A stretch of 64,000 bases of DNA from Pyrus communis (lineage: Eukaryota; Streptophyta; Magnoliopsida; Rosales; Rosaceae). Below are positions 11,646 through 23,165 of the stretch, in pieces. Where the stretch lies: positions 9,445,853 to 9,509,852 of the forward strand of contig NC_084810.1 of NCBI RefSeq assembly GCF_963583255.1, given 5' to 3'. Made by a program: the position numbers and the translations under genes. Position 1 is the first letter of the stretch. Every line of letters begins with the position of its first letter. Under the pieces are notes generated by a model. The model made no database searches. It was not told the DNA's origin and saw only the letters and a program-made list of their open reading frames with translations.

Positions 11646-12880
11646 TTCCTTATTAGATTTCAAAGTATAAATGCTGTTGCAATGTGTGTCGCTCAAATTT
11701 GGTAAATTTTTTGAAAAAAAAAAAAAAAAAAAAAATCTGGTTCCGTGAGGTCCAAGGTATTAGGGTTCTTATGATTTATTCACTTATCCATTTTTTTTTT
11801 GGGTATGTCAATGAGTATTCATCGTTAATGCTTTTTTTTTTTTTTTTTTTTTTAAATATTTTGGACGGAACAAAGCTTGGTTACAGATTCATCCCCTTAA
11901 TTAAGTAGCGGCCACCGAACAGTCGACCACCGCATCATTCCCATACTCTTGCCCATTAACTTGGAAATTTTCTTTTTCTCTTCTTTCTGTTTTTTTTTCC
12001 TTCCTAAAAATGGCACTATGCTATAAACTTATATTAAATAATATTTTAGAGAAACAGGAGAGGGACGGCAAAGAGACGGAAGAAGGGGCTCAATCTCTAG
12101 CTTTATTGATTTCTCCGTGGCTTTGTACATTATTTATGTTAAATAGACGGGCTTCACTTGTCCTCCAAGTAATACAAATTATATAAGAAAATAATCTTCT
12201 AGATTCTATAAGATTCTTACTTTTAGTTCTAGTTTTCATGGCAAAGAGCTTGGTAAGGTTATAGTCCACAACTCAAGCCTTTAGGGATATTGAATTACGC
12301 ATGGATCAAATGTGAGCCTCGCCAATTTAATGAGAGCATTCATGTCTTTTTTCGTAAAAGTCCACGTGCCAATTCCAGAAGTTTTTGATTAATTTTTAGC
12401 TTCACAAAGAATTTCTGAATTGTATTATTTTTATCCTAAGTGGAGGTATGTATGGAATTTACAAGAAAACTGTTTACAAATAATTACAAAAAAAAAAACT
12501 AATTACAGCAGGACTATAAACAAAAAACCTTCCTAACTCACAACACAAAAGTCATAATCAAAACCATTCATTCATTCTATAATTTTTAAAGATCATCTCT
12601 AAAAAAATTCTACAATTTGAAGACCGTCAGTTACATTAGGATATCAAATAACATCCTCATAGGAATCATCAATTTGTTTATATGAATAGCTGATGATCTC
12701 CAAAATGAAAGAGAAGGAACAATTCAAATGACGAAGTGCGTACATGACATTGTCATCATCAATAGAGAAAATGAGCCAAAAAGTGTCTAATATCCGTAAC
12801 AACAACGACACATAAAAAAGAAAAGTAACTCCCACAGACCTTGACTTTTCACCCTTATTATTTTTACTTTTAAGACAGTA
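11646..12880. other. Spacer upstream of the SWIB gene
   Basis: AT-rich sequence with poly-A and poly-T runs (about 11714-11735 and 11831-11852). No coding frame of a known family was seen. The proximal promoter of the SWIB gene lies at its right end. Confidence 0.55.
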
Positions 12881-13066
12881 AAATTAGGAGCAAGTGATAG
12901 GAGTGTCGACGTGGAAAAGAAACACGTCAAACAGGTCACCACCTGATTCACCCGACTTCCGGGAGGGCAGTTGGGTCATTTGAAATCCAAAACCCAAGAG
13001 AGAGAAAGAGATAAGCTCTGAACAGCACTCGGCAGAGAGAGAAAGAGAGAAGGAGAGAGAATCAGA

Positions 13067-16000
13067 ATGGTGACAGAACAAGAGATATCGCAAGCGTTAC
13101 AAGCCCTAATCCACGACTCCACTTCCAACCCTAACACCACCACCCCGACCTTCACCACCTTAAACGACGTCGTCCAGCAGCTCCAGTCCCGCCTCGGCGT
13201 CGACCTCTCCCACAAGACCGACTTCATTCGGGCTCAGATCCACTACCTCTTCCGATCCCACCCACCCACTACCCATCCTCAACCCCAACCCCAACCCCAA
13301 CCCCAACCTCAACAAATTCCTCACCCTCAGCACCCTAAAGACCATTTTGCCCTTCACCAACCCCCTAATTACCATCACCCTGCCCCCTCCGCCTTCCAGA
13401 CCTTCTCCTCTCAGCCCCCGCCTCCACTCCTGAAGCCCGAGCCCGTCTCCGCCGCCGGTCCTCCGCCCGTTTCCGGCTCTAACACGCCCAAGGAGAGGTT
13501 AGTTTCCGCTTTTATTTGTTTTTTTTGGATAATTTCTGTTTGGTTTCCGAGAAAATTGAGGGAGGGGAAAGTGGAATAATGTTATAGGGGCTTGGCACGT
13601 CGTATTGTGTTTGGTTAATTTTGCTATGTCTCAGCTTGCTTAGCGTGAAATTGGCATTTTCTCGGACACTTTTGTATTTACGTAACAATTAGGGTTTAAG
13701 GAAATTGGAAATTGCACATTCACATTTAGTTTCCTAGGTTTAATTCCTTAGTATTTTCTTGCCGGCTGTTTGGTTTCCAATAAAATTTGAGCAACAAATT
13801 GCGAAAATATTGTAGGCTGAAGGCTTAAGCTTTATGCCATTTGGGAAATGAAATTTAAGCAATGGAAAGAAAATGGATAGTATGCTTTTTAGGAGTATAA
13901 GCTTTATGCTGTTTGGAGCATGGGAAATAGTGGAACTAAAAACTTGAAAATTGCGCAGAGAAAAGTATGCCGTTTTCATTTGCTTCCTATGCCCGGCATT
14001 GGTATTTAGGCTTACTGTAGAATGCCGTTTTCAATTCTACCCGTACGGCTCTAGATGTTTTTTGGTCTCGTATAATATGTTTTGCGTCGGTCTTATATTG
14101 TATGTAAGATGCATTTATTTGCAGAGGCTGTTTGGTCTCTCATGCATCAAGTTTTATTTATTTAAGTCTTGGTTTGGAAGTAATTAACCGGTAAAGCTGC
14201 TTACATGATGTAGTTATTCTAGTAAGTTGGTGCGTAATGGTTGTTTGATGTTTGGGTTAATGTTTCTGTGCTTTTTATCATTTATTTGCAGCCCTAAGCC
14301 TAAAGCTAAGAGAAAAGGTGGCCCAGGAGGTCTAAACAAACTTTGTGGTGTTTCGCCTGAGCTTCAGGCCATTGTTGGCCACCCAACTCTCCCAAGGACT
14401 GAGGTTCAGACTCATCCATTTGTGCTATTTGTTAAAGTTTATTTGTTATCTGCCACGAGATTTTTTATTTTATTCTCTTTTATATTTAATGTTGAGTACA
14501 GATTGTTAAACAACTGTGGGCTTACATAAGGAAGAACAATCTCCAAGATCCCGGTAACAAGAGGAGAATTATTTGCAATGATGAGCTGCGAGTGGTTTTT
14601 GAGACAGACTGTACTGACATGTTTAAGATGAACAAGTTGCTTGCTAAACATATTATTCCACTCGAACCATCAAGTATGTATTTCATATAACGGTTCCCTC
14701 TATCCGGGTGTATGGGGGTCACACTATTTCTGCGTGTTTTGTGGTATGGGTATAAAATATAATACATGCCTAAGGATTTTATGTTTTGGTGCTCTCAGAA
14801 CCAGTAGTTCCCAAGAAGCCCAAGGTGCCCAAGAATGCTGTGGAGTCTGCAACGAAAAGTACAGAACCGAGTCCTTCCCTGATAATATCTGAAGCACTCG
14901 CAAATTTTTTTGGTGTTGGTGTAAGGGAGATGATCCAATCAGAGGTTGTAACGCGTATCTGGGAGTACATAAAGGTCCACCATCTGGAGGTAAGTTGACT
15001 TCGACTCCCCATTCTCAAAATAAATAGAAAATTATAAATTTATTTTGATTCAGTGACTGTTATATTGAAGTTTTGTGGAGTCTTTATATCTGAATAGTTT
15101 GCATTGGTCATCCTCCAGCTGGGTGTCTTTGTCTATTTACTTTTTTAAGAAAAATTTGCTTGAGGTGTATGTAAATACAAATGAGTTTGAATTTGATAGT
15201 TGATGTAAGAATTGTTTTGAAGAATTTTTAGCATATGGAATTATTTCTTGGTTGGTGTTTTAATCGATATGAACTTTTGGGTGGTGTTTTAATCTTATAG
15301 TTCATATTGGTCATCCTCCAGTTGGTTTTTGCTTTGTATATTTACCTTTGTTATTTTTCTTGAGGTCTAAATAAATCAACATGGTCTGAATAACTGAATC
15401 TCTGTTCCATTGCTGACCTTTGGTAGTATAGTGTGTTTAGTCTAGTTTGTCACACCATTAGTAGTTGTTTACTATGGTCTCTTTGAGCATCGCTTGTTCG
15501 AGTAGTGCCAATATTTATATCGTATGTGGGATATCTCTTTTGTTTACTCTATATGAAGCATGATGATTAGTGGTCGGGATGTTTTCTGCGTTTCTCAAAT
15601 GTTTACTTAATAGTCTGTCTAAGATTATTTAAGGGTCCATTTGATAACCAATTTGTTATTTGTTTAGTACGGGAATAGTATGTGGGAGAAAAAGGAAGAA
15701 GGGAGAAGGAAGGATGGTGGAAAAAAGTTTTAAAAATGTGTATGGGTTGATACACATAATGAAAACTAAAAACCAAAAGCTGAAGACAATTTTAAGTTGT
15801 TTTCACTTTCAAGTTTTTGTTTAGTGTAATCTCCTTCATTTCTTTCTCCACCCTCCCACCACCTCCCTTTTTCCATTCCGAATATCTCCCATATACTTTC
15901 CCCCTCTCTCACTAGCACAAAAAATGAAGACGATAAACTACAAAAAGAAATGGTTATCAAACAGGCCCTAAGATACTTTTAGAACACAATTACAAAATTG

Positions 16001-16287
16001 AAAAACAAAACAATTTGCACCTACACTTAATGGCATGAAGGTTGTGCAAGCATCTAATTTTTCTGTGCTAATCAGAAAATTTTTGCTGGTCCGTTCTCCA
16101 CTAATTCATTGAGACTTCATAAGTTCAGAAATCAATTATTATTAATGTTTAAACGCATATCCAGGATCCTCAAAATCAAATGGCTATACATTGTGATGCA
16201 AAGCTTCAAGAGATCTTTGGTTGTGAAACCATCAATGCATTGGAAATACCTGATATTTTGGAACGTCATCACATATTCAGGAGATGA
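13067..16287 (+). CDS. SWIB/MDM2 domain protein with N-terminal DEK-C domain
   Basis: Exons 13067-13497, 14292-14403, 14502-14673, 14799-14989 and 16165-16287 join in frame with GT-AG borders to give 342 residues ending HHIFRR. Residues 4-66 fit the DEK C-terminal fold (QEISQALQALIHD). Residues 68-130 are rich in Pro and Gln, including repeated PQ. Two SWIB domains follow, about 155-235 (LCGVSPELQAIVG, LWAYIRKNNLQDPGNKR) and about 265-340 (FFGVGVREMIQSEVV, WEYIKVHHLEDPQNQ). SWIB proteins are linked to chromatin remodelling, and the closest named relatives are UAF30/spp27-like, so nuclear location is expected. The start ATG follows a GA-rich leader. A 3' UTR intron (acceptor near 16545) is possible. 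The last intron holds a MITE. Confidence 0.93.
15633..15968. mobile_element. Tourist-like MITE (PIF/Harbinger) in intron 4 of the SWIB gene
   Basis: The ends are GGGTCCATTTGATAACC at the left and, on the minus strand from the right, GGGCCTGTTTGATAACC. The imperfect inversion continues inward for over 100 bases. The 3-bp target duplication TAA flanks it (15630-15632 and 15969-15971). The GGGCCTGTTTG-type terminus with a TAA/TTA duplication is the classic Tourist pattern. It encodes no protein. Confidence 0.8.
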
Positions 16288-16299
16288 TAATAGGTTTGT

Positions 16300-17205
16300 A
16301 GTCCATAATCCCTTTTTCGCTTTTTCTTTTTTACAAGTAGGTTCGTGGATGTTAAATTTATCACTCTTCTGTTTTGTTGTTGTAATTGTTCCTTATTTAT
16401 CTCTTAATTGTACTACCCGCTTTAGTTCTTAGTAGATTCATTTTGACCGTTCATCAACATCATTGCTTCCATTCTTCTTTCCTTTTAATTAGGTATTAAA
16501 TCTCGGTCCATAAGTTTTGATGCAATGTTGGTCATTGGTTGCAGTTGGAGGTCACAGGTGCGATAAAATTTGCGCCAAACCTTGTTAGAAGGTGATGCAT
16601 CTCCTTGTACTTTGAACGGTTATGTAGCATATGTTTATTTTTAGGTCATGTTTGTAAGTAGAGTAACGGCACGGCAGGTCTTATTTTGCCGATGGCGCCA
16701 TGGTTCGTCTGACTTGGCCAGGTAGGTTTAGAGTGAGCAGCTTCTGGAGTTTCTAACACCTGTAAAATAGCAGACACTAGAAAAAACAGAACCAAATGTA
16801 CTCATGTTTTTTAACTCATTTCAGTTTACTAATGTATTTATTTAGTCGATGTCGGAGTTTACCTTCACTGTTTTACCTATGTTTAACAATGTATTCTTCC
16901 AGAACTTATCTCCGTTGTTTTTACCGTTGCCGGGGAAAATAAAAGTAACAGACTTTTCTGTGTAAAAAATGTCTTTGTCATGTATGTGCAGAAATTCCCG
17001 TGACGGACTCAATAAAACAAGATTTTACAATCGTTGTGGAAGACAATATTATTACTTAAGAATATGTTATAGTTTGTCTAATGTATTACTTGAGAATTTG
17101 CAATTCTTTATTAATAGTTCGGCGTCCCGTGACTTGGTTCCTACCAACTTGTTCACATGACAATCCCGAAATTCGACACAAAATTATAAACATCCCTCAT
17201 CCCTC
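16300..17205 (+). other. SWIB gene 3' region and LTP promoter region
   Basis: Contains a possible spliced 3' UTR of the SWIB gene (acceptor TTGCAG near 16545). No separate gene is recognised. Confidence 0.45.
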
Positions 17206-17272
17206 CGCTATAAATCTGCTTCAAATTACAAGAACAAAATGTGCTGCTTTGAGAGAGAGAGAGAGAGAGACA
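17206..17272 (+). promoter_or_regulatory. TATA box and GA-rich leader of the LTP gene
   Basis: CTATAAATC at about 17209-17217 lies about 60 bases upstream of the ATG and fits a plant TATA box. A short GA tract (17250-17270) sits in the presumed leader. Confidence 0.6.
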
Positions 17273-17599
17273 ATGGAAAGGACTAGCAGCGTGGTGTCGT
17301 GGGCGCCAGTGATTTTGTTGCTTGCACTTGTTGCCGGATCTACGGCGGTTTCCATATGCAACATTGAATCCAACCAACTGAAGGAGTGTCGCCCGGCAGT
17401 AACCGGCAAATCACCAAAACCACCAACCAAGAGATGTTGCAGTGTTGTCCGCCAAGCCAACTTACCCTGCCTCTGCAACTTCAAGTCCGTCCTCCCTTCG
17501 ATTGGGATCAACCCTGCGCTGGCTATGGCGTTGCCTAAGAAGTGTGGCCTGAAAACGCCCCGAGAATGCCATGGTAAGATGCCTAAGCTTCCTCAGTGA
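17273..17599 (+). CDS. DIR1-like non-specific lipid-transfer protein
   Basis: A single exon encodes 108 residues starting MERTSSVVSW. Residues 1-25 or so form a hydrophobic signal peptide (APVILLLALVAGSTAV). The mature part has the complete eight-cysteine pattern: C (ICN), C (KEC), CC (KRCC), CLC (LPCLC), C (PKKCGL), C (REC). Spacing and the motifs ECRPAV and ALPKKCGL match the DIR1-like branch, whose founding member is a phloem-mobile lipid-binding protein needed for systemic acquired resistance in Arabidopsis. The tail KMPKLPQ is basic. An earlier in-frame ATG would add a long non-signal extension, so this start, just after the GA-rich leader, is preferred. A polyadenylation signal AATAAA lies at 17817. 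Secretion is inferred; the defence role is inferred from the family only. Confidence 0.92.
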   Translation: MERTSSVVSWAPVILLLALVAGSTAVSICNIESNQLKECRPAVTGKSPKPPTKRCCSVVRQANLPCLCNFKSVLPSIGINPALAMALPKKCGLKTPRECHGKMPKLPQ

Positions 17600-18125
17600 T
17601 CAATATTTGTCGATTTTTGTTGAATTACATTGGTTTCTAACTGTTACTTTCTTGGGTTCACTGCAGTTGTTTGAAGCACATGAGGCTCCGATGGTTTCAT
17701 TTGATTGAAATATTTACCATGTTTTCAACGTATATTTCGGGAACATTTACCTGCTTTATTGTCCAGTCACTTACCTCTGTGATTTTCTCTGTTGGAACCT
17801 TATGCATTATGCAATGAATAAAGTTTGGTTACTACCTCAATATACACATAGCGTTACGTTATTCCACGAATTTATTCCGCAGCCTCGACGATTAATTCCG
17901 CCCTGTAACTAAAGTAAACATTGAATCCCTGCCGCAACAAAAGTAACATTGAACCCCTCAAACTCATATTCCGGCAAATAATGCTGATGTTTTGCTTATA
18001 CCATTCTACAAAATAAGCATCCTCAAAGGTAATGTACCTACTTGTAGCAACCGGGCACGGCTGTGTTTCGTGATTGTGTGCTTTGATTGTAAGGCTCTGA
18101 CGAACTTAAACCGAAGGCTTTCATT

Positions 18126-21100
18126 TTAACATGCGGAGTGATTGCGAATTGGTCCTCCGAACATTGGTCTCATATAGGCATCATCGAACCTCCTCCAGTA
18201 AGAGTGTATGGTGTGTACTGGACTTTCCATCAACATGGATAAATTGTCCTTTGCACGACTGATATTCGTGGAAGCCGATTCTTCAAAGGAGAGCAAAGGC
18301 AGATTCAGGTCATCCGATCTGTCCTTTGACTCTTTACGCTGAATGTTGCTAGTTGCAGCGTGCGGAAGCAAATAAGTTATAAGCGGCTTCGTCAGAAAGC
18401 CAAACACCTAATGTCAAAAAGCAAAATGAAGACATCATAAAACATTTTGAGGTGCAGATTTCATACCTACTGACATTTAGCTATAACTTTCTGATAAAAA
18501 CAAACAAGATTCTCGACAACTTGAAGGTTGTTTAAATTGTAATAGAAATCATAACAAGAACAATGTCTTACATACCAGCGTACTGAAGAGGACGACAATT
18601 ATGGTGTTAGTAATCATCGTGGCATTGATGGGATCCAATGTGACACCAGAATATGTGAACTTCACGAGTGAAAAGCAGTCCGAGTGATCACACGAGTACG
18701 GTTATTCACATGACAGATACTACCAATTACTTGAAATAAAAAGAATATGCACGTGCACTCGCACCTGTTTAAAAGCCAGAGCAATAGAGACTGCTCCTCT
18801 CATCAACCCGGCCCACCATATGATTACCTGCATCAATATCAGGTTTAAATCCTTTCCTAAACGAGTAAAAGGATTAACATCATAGGTACTAACCTGGTTC
18901 TTGAATGAAATTGATGATGATCTTTCAGCCCGTCTATTCATGTAATTGGAGACTGCTGACAGAGGGAATACAAACGCAGCACGTCCAATCAATATTAACA
19001 TGAGTATCGTACTATAGATGCCCAACGAAGACCCTAAACTGCAAGAATTACAAGTTCAAGGGAAACAAGAAAAGGTACACAAAGTTGGATGATCCAATGC
19101 ATACAGAATTTAGTAAATCAATAACTTCATCAAAATTCAGGAGGAAGAGTACCTTAATTCAGTTAACTTCCACTTCTCGATGTCAAGAGCATCCATCCCC
19201 ACATAAAGAAATATGAATGTTTCTGCTATAAATGACATCATCGCAAATACATGCCTAAAAATCGGAAGGCAGAGCAGTCAGATGAAATAGCTGGGAAATT
19301 ATGGGAACCTTTGTAGCATTTCAATTTTTATCAGATGGCCCCCGAAAGGATGTTATGGGCACTTTTTGAATTGAATATGAATTGTCCATACACGATACAT
19401 GCCTGGTTGTGATTCTTGAACTTTCAGTGATGTTATGCCATGCGTAGTGTGACATGAGAATCCCACAGAAGAAAACAGTGAGAATTCCACTCAGGTCGAA
19501 CAGCTGTATGTCAATCGTCAATCAAAATAAGAGAGGTTTTCAGCTACACGGTGAGATGACAAACAAGCTTCCAAGTTCATTTCTCCAGAATATATAATAA
19601 CATATAAGAGAAGAATCCCACACGTGCGAATGAATTATTGAGCTTGGAATACATAATGAAACATAAGTTCAAAGAAATGTGAAGTGTTATGTACACTTTT
19701 TTACCTCAGCCACCATGTAAGACAGATAAGCCATTAGAACCACTAAGGAAATCTCGCGGATGCTTGAATGCCTGTAAGAGAGAATAAAATAAGACTTGTA
19801 TAGGTACCATCTGAGATTCCCTACAACATCTATCCGAACTGTCCTAGCCCTGAGGGATTGTAAATATGCTCTACTAACCTTCCGAAGCATAAGGTTTTAA
19901 GGGCATATGCTGCCACAAGTCCAAACTGAAAATAAAACACGAAACCAATTTGAGGCCACAGATAAGTGAGCGGAGTATTCTGAATAATCTTTAGTGATAT
20001 TATATTGCCATAATCGGTCACATGGTAAACTTACTGCAATTCCGAGAGCAGTGCTTGTGAAGAATAAGTATAGAAAATCTCCAATGACACGAAGTCCAGT
20101 CGTGCCATTAAGCTTACTAACATCAATCTTTTGAATTGCATTGAACAGGACAACTGATGTTGCATCATTTACCACTCCTTCCCCAAAGACTAGGCTGTAC
20201 AGTAAAGGAGTTTCGTCTTGATGAAGAATCTACATAAGGTGGATATAATATCTCAGCAAATCCAAATACAGGAGCGGGTCACCCAAATGAAATGAAAGAG
20301 AACATCTAAAACATGACAAACCTGCAGCGTACACACTGTATCAGTTGACGAAAAAATTGTCCCAACAGCTGTTTCAAGCCAAAAGATTGATGTAAAACAA
20401 AAGTTGTCTACACGATTATACTGTTATATAGCATAAAAGTGTCAGTTCATATGATACAAATAGCTAATTGTTTCATCGAAACGATTCTCAGTTCTAACCG
20501 AGATAGTCTCGCACATTCAGGCCACCAAACCCCAACTTCGGGAACAGCCACCGGGCTCCTAATCAAAAGTAACATGCAGAAACGTTCAGTTCTACAGAAA
20601 TCTATAGTAGCTAGCACAATGCAAAATCAAACGTTGGACATTAAGTTAACGAATCGAAATAAAACTAGTATAAAATATATGAAAAAGAACAGATTAAAGT
20701 GTTACCAACTGTTATGAAGAATACTGAAATGAAAACACCAATCACCCCAAACATCATGATGGTTAAGAAGTTCTGAAAAAACTTTTTCTTCTTGACCTGG
20801 AATCTGCATTGGTCGTAAATTAACTAAGTAAGCGAATTTGTCGCTAAAAGTTTCTATGAATCCGGCAAGCAAATTAATTAAAACAGGAATATTATAATCA
20901 ATACGAAAGCTGAATTACCCAGCATTGAATATAATTGGTGGGAGGAGATATATAAAGAACAACTCTTCATTAAATCGCAGGATGTGAGAACTCTTTCCGT
21001 TGCTCACAAGCAAGATTATTGTTCCAGTTATGCATCCCTGTTTGAAAAAAAAAAAAGAAAAAAAAAAAAAAAGGAAAAACACACTTTAGACAATGAACAT

Positions 21101-21397
21101 GCTTGGGCAGGCACCGAACCTATCAATCTTTCCAAATGCAAATTAAATATCCCCAATATACTTCTCAGCTACTGGTCTATCTGAATTAGGCATTTCAAAT
21201 TCATTAGCTCATTTTTTTACCTACATATATGAAAACTTAATTTTGTAGTAGACTAGGTGAAAAAGAAAAAAATAAGGGTACTCATTAAGCTTGTTATATA
21301 TGAAGGTCGCAGCAAATTGTTAGTACACCCATTTTGGTGAACATTAACAACGCACATTTTCTCAATTTGATACATGTGCAAAAGTAACTCTTACTAA

Positions 21398-21453
<56 letters not shown>

Positions 21454-21853
21454 GTAGACCTGTACACATATCTCGAACTGTGATTTTCTGGTCTAGCCGA
21501 GGCATCCGCACACATGATGTAGTATTTAGTGTAAACTATAAATTGATGATATGGCTAAATAACATAGGGGAAAACAATTAAAATGGAGGTTAATTAGAGT
21601 ATAGATTAACCTAAATATTCTAACCATTGAAAACCAACACACACACGCAAATGAAATTGAAGAAAATGGGGTTAATTAAGTAAGTAAATACGATGATAAT
21701 GGCGGTGATGGATTCGTTAACCCATCGATTTTCTTCGAACAAGTGGCCGACGACTAAGCAAAGGCAGAGAACCGCCACAAAGAGTGAGACTGGTATCACC
21801 TGCGCATGCCCCCGGGCCAAGTTCTCTGCAAACTCAGACGCTCCTGCCTCCAT
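18126..21853 (-). CDS. NHX: Vacuolar-type Na+(K+)/H+ antiporter, NHX family (class I-like)
   Basis: Fourteen exons: 21692-21853, about 20920-21037, 20706-20803, 20499-20558, 20322-20368, 20035-20229, 19879-19925, 19705-19771, 19403-19503, 19153-19254, 18894-19038, 18765-18827, 18576-18659 and 18126-18407, giving about 523 residues. NHX proteins exchange lumenal H+ for Na+ or K+ at the tonoplast or endosomes. Seen: the amiloride-site motif LFFIYLLPPI, GEGVVNDATSVVLFN in the transport core, HYAWHNITESSRITT, many hydrophobic segments, and a C-tail ending RRFDDAYMRPMFGG typical of class I. Two oddities: intron 9 starts with GC, and exon 2 counts as 118 bases by the numbering, one short of keeping frame (near 20940), which could be a real deletion or a counting slip on my side. 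The remaining exons join in frame. Confidence 0.92.
21415..21445. repeat. (TA)n microsatellite in NHX intron 1
   Basis: About 16 TA units, inside the first intron of the NHX gene. Confidence 0.95.
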
Positions 21854-22006
21854 TTCTCAGCCTTCAACTAAAAATTAACCAGCTAGCTGTAGTACATCTG
21901 CATCCCCCACTAACCGACGTCGTGAGTATATATGACAACTGCAGAACTGTTAAAAACAGAGGCTTTCCTGTGAGATAATCTGATCACTGTCTGTGATCTG
22001 TACTGT

Positions 22007-22008
<2 letters not shown>

Positions 22009-22056
<48 letters not shown>
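22009..22056. repeat. (GA)n tract upstream of NHX
   Basis: About 22 GA units, read as CT on the NHX coding strand, 150-200 bases upstream of the ATG. It is probably in the 5' leader or core promoter. The fimbrin leader has a similar tract. Confidence 0.9.
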
Positions 22057-22057
<1 letters not shown>

Positions 22058-22505
22058 GCCGACGAGGTTTGTTGTTTTGCCTGGTAAACGCAGTTTTGTT
22101 GAGTGTTCGCAGTTAAGGTTGACACGTGGGTGAAAATTTGCATGTGAGTGACACGTGGAGGTAGCCCATCACATTAGTCTGGGGACTAGGATATGGTCAA
22201 ATTATCATGCATGGAGATTCTGATGAGTGGAGAGAATCATATGTCACGTCATATCCCATACAAATCGATGATCACTGTCACTGTAGGTCTTTATTTAAGC
22301 CTGGATATTTTTTGTCCAATTTGCTCGATTCCCCAATTTTTTGTTGTTTTCCTTTCCTTATGTTGCATTGTTGCTTAAGAATTGGGACTGTCTAATTTTT
22401 AGACATTTTTATATAATTAGTTTGAAAAAAAATAAATAGAAATTGTTCAATATCTTCGATTAATGGTATTAAAATTTTAATATTTAAAGGAGAAATATGG
22501 TTCTT
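22057..22505. other. NHX distal promoter and spacer
   Basis: No gene recognised. Contains GACACGTGG at about 22119 and 22150, ACGT-core sequences of the ABRE/G-box class, which could bind bZIP factors if functional. Confidence 0.45.
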
Positions 22506-22509
22506 TTGT

Positions 22510-22676
22510 ATTAGGATAATTGTAAGATGCTAAATTAGGTTGTTTATTGTGAAATGAGAGGTCGTAGGTTCGAATCTCGTGAATGACGAATTCGATGTCA
22601 AATTAAGTTGCTCATTGTATGGTTTAACCAAACTCCTCCTCCCCTTAATGTAAATTATATCAATGTACCAAAAAAA
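22510..22676 (+). mobile_element. Probable tRNA-derived SINE remnant
   Basis: GGTTCGAATCTCG at 22567 matches a Pol III B box. A unique body follows and ends in a short A run (ATGTACCAAAAAAA). The A box is not obvious and no target duplication was confirmed, so this is a tentative call. Confidence 0.45.
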
Positions 22677-22790
22677 CTGTTAGGTGACTAAATCGATAGA
22701 GACCAATAAAGGTCAAATCATCTTACCAACATTTTTCTAAACGAGAAAAAAAAAAACTAAAAAATTAGAATAAAAATGATAAACTAAGAA

Positions 22791-23165
22791 GGGTGCTAGC
22801 ATTTCGATTCCAGATTTTTTGCATCCAAATACCCATGTGGCCCCTCTGTAGCCCTTCTAAATCTGTGACATGTGTCCACACACTTACTAATCCTAACTCT
22901 GTTATTTTTTTCTCTTATCCTTAAATTTCTTTTATCTACTACATTTTTGGAAAAAGAAATTGCAAAAGGCATACAACTTTTGGACTCTTCCAAATATCCC
23001 TCTGTCGCGCGACTTTCTTTCTTCCCCGTTATGGTTTCCAAAGTTGTCCGTTCCCAAGTCCAAGCATTGAATTATGGAGCCAAATATCCATATGCATAGA
23101 GTAGAGCACAACATTAGCGAAGAAGCTACTGTAAGTAATTTTTTTTTTTAATATTTTATTTGAAA
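22791..23165 (+). repeat. Left terminal inverted repeat of the MULE
   Basis: Pairs with the right arm at roughly 80 percent identity by eye. Matched blocks include TTGCAATTTCTTTTTCCAAA, ACACATGT, and GGGGCCACATGGGTA read inverted. Confidence 0.85.

Noticed and set aside
13160..13378. Gly/Leu-repeat protein on the minus strand
   Set aside because: Antisense shadow of the Pro/Gln-rich exon of the SWIB gene.
22567..22579. tRNA gene
   Set aside because: Only a B-box-like sequence is present; no cloverleaf or acceptor stem could be drawn, so a SINE remnant fits better.
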